NCBI GenBank assembly: GCA_948485625.1
Contig: CAOMRW010000031.1
Location: 1 to 17,190 of the forward strand
DNA length: 17,190 nt
From: an uncultured Clostridia bacterium
GTDB taxonomy: Bacteria > Bacillota > Clostridia > TANB77 > CAG-508
Direction: 5' to 3'
Shown here: positions 15,166 through 17,190 of the stretch, piece after piece
Layout: the number at the start of each line of letters is the position of its first letter
Position numbering within the stretch: position 1 is the first letter of the stretch
The notes under the pieces: model-generated
The model's input: only the letters and a program-made list of their open reading frames with translations
What the model was told of the DNA's origin: nothing
Database searches by the model: none
Made by a program: the position numbers and the translations under genes

Positions 15166-15253
15166 ATAGGAAACGCGGAAACCACAAACGTGGCTTGCCG
15201 AGTGTGTAACACATCTGACTCGTCAAAGTTAACAGATGTGTTTGTTTATTTTA
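15166..15253 (+). ncRNA. Module A1 antisense small RNA
   Basis: About 88 nt. A 5' hairpin CCAC-AAAC-GTGG (15182-15193) faces an mRNA leader hairpin GTGG-TTTG-CCAC (minus strand of 15396-15407) with a complementary loop, and AAACCACA occurs in both places (15179-15186, 15401-15408), which gives 8 nt of pairing. The terminator is AACACATCTG...CAGATGTGTT (15208-15242) with a T-rich end that overlaps the stop codon of the facing peptide gene. This matches 3'-overlapping antitoxin RNAs of the RatA/TxpA kind. Confidence 0.8.
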
Positions 15254-15352
15254 TTCCTTATTTGTCCACATTATAAATATAACTGTCAATAAGGCTACGT
15301 TTACGGTTAGGGATATTCCTAAAGTATATATTAAAAATAATACAAATTCCAT
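15251..15352 (-). CDS. Module A1: 33-residue hydrophobic membrane peptide (putative type I toxin)
   Basis: Begins MEFVLFLIYTLGISLTVNVA and ends WTNKE: one transmembrane helix with a short charged C-terminus, as in Fst, TxpA and similar membrane-depolarising type I toxins. The ATG follows GAGGTGG. It is homologous to the peptide at 16249-16356 (shared pattern F..FLI....IS.T.NVALL.VI.I...N.E). The leader has a hairpin CAGAG-(5 nt)-CTCTG just before the ribosome binding site; A2 has a different stem at the same place. The stop codon lies in the terminator of a convergent small RNA, so the transcripts overlap. Peptide and RNA together form a strong type I toxin-antitoxin candidate, by inference. 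Confidence 0.8.
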   Translation of the reverse strand: MEFVLFLIYTLGISLTVNVALLTVIFIMWTNKE

Positions 15353-15437
15353 AAACACCACCTCACTTTCCCAGAGATGAACTCTGCTATGTATGGTGGC
15401 AAACCACATCTGCTTATTCTCATTTCCTATGTTTAAT

Positions 15438-15466
15438 ACTATACATTATTTAATTATAAAATACAA
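15438..15466 (-). promoter_or_regulatory. Promoter of module A1 mRNA
   Basis: On the minus strand TTGTAT (15461-15466) and TATAGT (15438-15443) with a 17-bp spacer. TATAGT is also the -10 of modules A2 and B2. Confidence 0.8.
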
Positions 15467-15513
15467 GCGAACAAAATAAAATTTTGCAAATATTTTTTAT
15501 AAAATTACATATA

Positions 15514-15693
15514 ATGTTCCCTATAATAATCAAACTAGTTTTATTTATAATCCTTTTAACAATAGACACAGTACCAACAGTTATTAATTTAATAATTAGT
15601 GTAATAGATAAAGTTTTTATAAAGGAGAATAATAAGAAAATGAAAAAAATAAATAACAAGAATGGAAAAGACCTTTGTATATGTGGGTTGTGA
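15514..15693 (+). CDS. Possible 59-residue hydrophobic small protein
   Basis: An open frame starting MFPIIIKLVLFIILLTIDTV with one or two hydrophobic stretches, then a Lys/Asn-rich part ending DLCICGL. There is no ribosome binding site before this ATG. An internal ATG at 15640 has AAGGAG 13 bases upstream but would make only 17 residues. The 3' end of the frame can pair with sequence before the tRNA-like fragment (GACCTTT with AAAGGTC). It may be a remnant or a chance frame; coding status is doubtful. Confidence 0.25.
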   Translation: MFPIIIKLVLFIILLTIDTVPTVINLIISVIDKVFIKENNKKMKKINNKNGKDLCICGL

Positions 15694-15739
15694 AATAAAT
15701 ATGTTTGATTATTATAGGCAAATTTATATATGATAAAGG

Positions 15740-15771
15740 TCGAAATGGTTCGAATCCATTACCCCACGCCA
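15740..15771 (+). pseudogene. tRNA 3'-end fragment (T arm, acceptor strand, CCA)
   Basis: AATGG-TTCGAAT-CCATT (15744-15760) is a perfect T arm with the canonical TTCGAAT loop, followed by ACCCCAC, discriminator G and an encoded CCA. Upstream I find no D arm or anticodon arm; a GTGGGTT 89 nt before the CCA pairs with only six of seven acceptor bases and nothing between folds as a tRNA. The piece therefore looks like the 3' end of a tRNA gene left by site-specific integration or rearrangement. The tRNA identity is not clear. Confidence 0.65.
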
Positions 15772-15807
15772 AAACAGTAATAGATATTATATTTATTGCT
15801 GTTTTTT
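15772..15807 (+). terminator. Terminator directly after the tRNA fragment
   Basis: AAACAGTAATA (15772-15782) pairs with TATTGCTGTTT (15794-15804, one G-T pair), followed by T. It starts at the base after CCA, as expected for the original terminator of a tRNA gene. Confidence 0.75.
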
Positions 15808-15808
15808 A

Positions 15809-16101
15809 TTTTAATACATTTTTAACACAATAAATTTTATTTTTTAATACAATTTTAATACAAAAGGAATAATTAATTCAATTTTCAAACCTTGAAAGTA
15901 CTGAAAACACTGCATTCTTATTTTCAAATTTAAAATAACAAAAAACGAGAAAATATTGATATTTCGACGTTCTCTCGTTTTTTCTATGGAGGCTGTAGTC
16001 AGCAAGACAGACCTCAAATGTAGCTTAACAGCTCTTAACAGCTAGCTTTCAAAATTTATTACCCGTTTTTTATAACATTTGATTTAATTTTATATAACAC
16101 A
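15809..16101 (-). ncRNA. Repeat unit RU4: candidate small RNA with flanking 11-bp repeats
   Basis: Fourth copy. It opens with two pairs of 11-mers (15809-15830 TTTTAATACAT/TTTTAACACAA; 15842-15863 TTTTAATACAA twice), then CTTGAAAGTACTGAAAACAC (15891-15910), a hairpin AAAAACGAGA...TCTCGTTTTT (15941-15982), TATGGAGGC (15985-15993) and AGTCA, and finally TTTTATAACAT and TTATATAACAC 22 bp apart (16068-16100). On the minus strand the hairpin is followed by TTTTTTG. The variable part after the box (about 16000-16040) differs from RU1 and RU3 and lacks their 20-nt core. Confidence 0.5.
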
Positions 16102-16127
16102 TAATAAGACGTTTTTCAAAATCACAT

Positions 16128-16156
16128 TTGACATTTATTAAAATTCTGTGTATAAT
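16128..16156 (+). promoter_or_regulatory. Promoter of module A2 small RNA
   Basis: TTGACA (16128-16133) and TATAAT (16151-16156), 17-bp spacer ending TCTGTG, matching the A1 small-RNA promoter. Confidence 0.9.
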
Positions 16157-16162
16157 AAAGAT

Positions 16163-16252
16163 AGAAAATGAGAACACAGATAATGTTGTGTTACCCAATA
16201 TAATTGAATTACACCACTAGCTCTGCGAAAGCGTATGTGGTGTATTTTTTAT
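16163..16252 (+). ncRNA. Module A2 antisense small RNA
   Basis: About 90 nt. A 5' hairpin AACACA-(8 nt)-TGTGTT lies at about 16174-16193 and the terminator TACACCAC...GTGGTGTA (16210-16244) with six T overlaps the stop codon of the facing peptide gene by a few bases. ACACCAC in the terminator arm is complementary to GTGGTGT within the ribosome binding region of that gene, a second possible contact. It is the sister of the A1 RNA in promoter, length and position, though the body sequence has diverged. Confidence 0.8.
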
Positions 16253-16356
16253 TGTTCCCTATTAGATAGTATTATGTATATAACACTTAATAAGGCAACG
16301 TTTATTGTTATTGAAATCATAAATCCTATTATTAAGAACATTAGAAAATCTAACAT
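16249..16356 (-). CDS. Module A2: 35-residue hydrophobic membrane peptide (putative type I toxin)
   Basis: Begins MLDFLMFLIIGFMISITINV and ends SNREQ: a single transmembrane helix with a short polar tail. The ATG follows GGAGGTGGTG. It shares with the A1 peptide the centre I(T/S)..NVALL.VI and the Asn-x-Glu end. The leader carries CTCAAC-TTTA-GTTGAG immediately before the ribosome binding site, where A1 has another stem, so the hairpin is conserved by compensating changes. It is transcribed from its own promoter (16443-16471) towards the A2 small RNA and overlaps its 3' end. Type I toxin role inferred from this layout. Confidence 0.8.
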   Translation of the reverse strand: MLDFLMFLIIGFMISITINVALLSVIYIILSNREQ

Positions 16357-16442
16357 ATAAACACCACCTCCAATCTCTCAACTAAAGTTGAGGACTAAAG
16401 GTAACACCAACATCTACTTTTATCTCATCTCTATCGTTATTC

Positions 16443-16471
16443 ACTATACACTATATTGATAATTAATTCAA
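16443..16471 (-). promoter_or_regulatory. Promoter of module A2 mRNA
   Basis: On the minus strand TTGAAT (16466-16471) and TATAGT (16443-16448) with a 17-bp spacer. Confidence 0.8.
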
Positions 16472-16584
16472 GCAAACATTTCAAAAATTATAAAATATTT
16501 TAAAATCAGGCAATACATTGTATCATAAATCTACAAATTCGTTAAGTCATTTTATTCATAGTTTAAAAATTCCAATAAACTAGA

Positions 16585-16660
16585 TTTTATAACATTTTTT
16601 AACATACGCAATTTGTTTTTATAACAATTTTATAACATTTGATTTAATTTTATATAACAC
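16585..16660. repeat. 11-bp phased direct repeats without an RU hairpin
   Basis: In the gene-free stretch 16472-16740, TTTTATAACAT (16585-16595), TTTTATAACAA (16617-16627), TTTTATAACAT (16628-16638) and TTATATAACAC (16650-16660) repeat on an 11-bp or multiple spacing. The segment from TTTTATAACAT through GATTTAATTT to ATAACACA (about 16628-16661) is a direct copy of 16068-16101. No hairpin or GGAGGC box follows, so this may be the promoter-side remnant of another RU. The rest of the stretch shows nothing further. Confidence 0.6.
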
Positions 16661-16742
16661 AGTCTAATATTATATAATACATAATTCATAAATCAATTAT
16701 ACCCTTATTTAATAAAAAATCAATAATTTTCCAGAATCTCAT

Positions 16743-16771
16743 TTGACAAATTAATAAAAAGATGTTATTAT
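16743..16771 (+). promoter_or_regulatory. Promoter of module B2 small RNA
   Basis: TTGACA (16743-16748) and TATTAT (16766-16771), 17-bp spacer, same flanks as the B1 small-RNA promoter. Confidence 0.85.
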
Positions 16772-16777
16772 ATAGTT

Positions 16778-16862
16778 ACATTGAGAAATGTGTCGTTGGT
16801 CGTAACGAAACATATATGTAGCTGGTATGTGTAACCGTAAACAATACACATATCTTTTTTTT
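16778..16862 (+). ncRNA. Module B2 antisense small RNA
   Basis: About 85 nt. ACATT...AATGT forms a 5' stem as in B1. TCGTT-GGTCGT-AACGA (16793-16808) shows GGTCGT in its loop; GGTCGTAAC (16798-16806) recurs at 17011-17019, so the RNA is complementary over 9 nt to codons 3-6 of the facing gene. The terminator is TATGTGT...ACACATA (16826-16852) followed by eight T. As in B1, the RNA does not overlap the mRNA, which ends at its own terminator. Confidence 0.75.
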
Positions 16863-16902
16863 GCTCAAAAATAAAAGCAAGGTAGCTCCGTAAAAACTAC
16901 CT
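16863..16902 (-). terminator. Terminator of module B2 mRNA
   Basis: On the minus strand AGGTAG pairs with CTACCT (16897-16902 with 16880-16885), followed by TGCTTTTATTTTT. The preceding bases TACATAGTCGA.AGTG match those before the B1 terminator. Confidence 0.8.
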
Positions 16903-16924
16903 CACTATCGACTATGTATGTTAC

Positions 16925-17026
16925 CTAGTCTTTGTCATTCTTTTCATCTTCTCTTAATTGGAAGTTCTTTTCTTTCTCAGCAAGTAACATTTCAATTAAT
17001 CGTAAGATAAGGTCGTAACTAGACAT
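16925..17026 (-). CDS. Module B2: 33-residue amphipathic small peptide
   Basis: Begins MSSYDLILRLIEMLLAEKEK and ends NDKD, behind AAAGGGGG with a leader similar to B1. It is homologous to the B1 peptide through LI..LIE.LLAEKEKN and is likewise a charged amphipathic helix without a membrane segment. The convergent small RNA at 16778-16862 pairs with its codons 3-6. The pairing sequence differs completely from that of B1 but lies at the same place, which suggests that each RNA is specific for its own mRNA. Function as toxin inferred. Confidence 0.75.
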   Translation of the reverse strand: MSSYDLILRLIEMLLAEKEKNFQLREDEKNDKD

Positions 17027-17092
17027 ACAAGTAACCCCCTTTCCACCCTTTAGCAAAGGATTACCTTTCTGTCAATGAAAAGGTTACTATCT

Positions 17093-17121
17093 ACTATACA
17101 ACAAATTCTATTATTTTACAA
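17093..17121 (-). promoter_or_regulatory. Promoter of module B2 mRNA
   Basis: On the minus strand TTGTAA (17116-17121) and TATAGT (17093-17098) with a 17-bp spacer. The leader that follows contains stems CCTTT-GCT-AAAGG and ACCTTTTC...GAAAGGT before the ribosome binding site. Confidence 0.7.
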
Positions 17122-17190
17122 TGAACAAATGAAAATTCTGTAATTAATTTTTGATAATGTCATAGTAAAATTAACATTTGATTATGTCAT

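Noticed and set aside
15450..15659. 69-residue minus-strand hydrophobic frame
   Set aside because: No ribosome binding site, and it runs into the A1 mRNA promoter; it is the complement of an AT-rich stretch.
15683..15771. Complete long-variable-arm tRNA or tmRNA ending at the CCA
   Set aside because: Only six of seven acceptor pairs form, and no D arm, anticodon arm or tmRNA tag frame can be found between; only the 3' part is tRNA-like.
15809..15863. CRISPR array suggested by short direct repeats
   Set aside because: The repeats are 11 bp, adjacent or irregularly spaced, with no unique spacers of constant length and no cas genes.

Overview
The window looks like chromosome of a very AT-rich, endospore-forming Bacillota, most likely an uncultured gut clostridium. 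The signs are near-exclusive use of A/T-ending codons, AAGGAGG-type ribosome binding sites, sigma-A promoters, a Min system with both MinD and MinE, a SpoIVFA/SpoIVFB-like pair and a GerS/LolA-like protein. No taxonomic marker gene is present, so this is inference.

Left part (1-11963), nearly all on the minus strand: a MazF/NdoA-type RNase (64-414) behind a GerS-like membrane protein; a prepilin-like surface protein with a duplicated C-terminal module, divergent from a small XRE regulator across a shared operator region; the run minD-minE-rodA-dus (7256 down to 3609); a second prepilin-like protein ending in a formylglycine-generating-enzyme/C-type-lectin fold; the M23-M50 sporulation pair; and a small tail-anchored protein. 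Two long, related palindromes flank dus.

Three genes here (dus, rodA and the lectin-type protein) each carry one +1 frameshift. All three shifts occur at an in-frame CGG codon followed by G, A or T so that skipping the C gives a glycine (GGA, GGA, GGT). I found no other in-frame CGG in any gene of the window. This is either a shared sequence artefact or recoding at a rare or unassigned CGG codon.

Right part (about 12000-17190) is an accessory island: an APH(6)/hydroxyurea-type kinase, an ADP-ribosyltransferase-like protein with a late frameshift, and four tiny-peptide/small-RNA modules with type I toxin-antitoxin architecture. Two modules (family A, 15131-15466 and 16128-16471) encode homologous 33- and 35-residue membrane peptides whose mRNA 3' ends overlap a convergent small RNA. 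The other two (family B, 14433-14808 and 16743-17121) encode homologous 36- and 33-residue soluble, amphipathic peptides facing a convergent small RNA that displays, in a hairpin loop, a sequence complementary to codons 2-6 (first copy) or 3-6 (second copy) of its own mRNA. Complementarity and terminator stems are kept although the sequences have diverged. The units are separated by four full copies and one partial copy of a roughly 200-bp repeat (hairpin, GGAGGC box, conserved 20-nt core, 11-bp direct repeats) that may itself encode a small RNA on the minus strand. A tRNA 3'-end fragment with its own terminator (15740-15807) hints at past site-specific integration.
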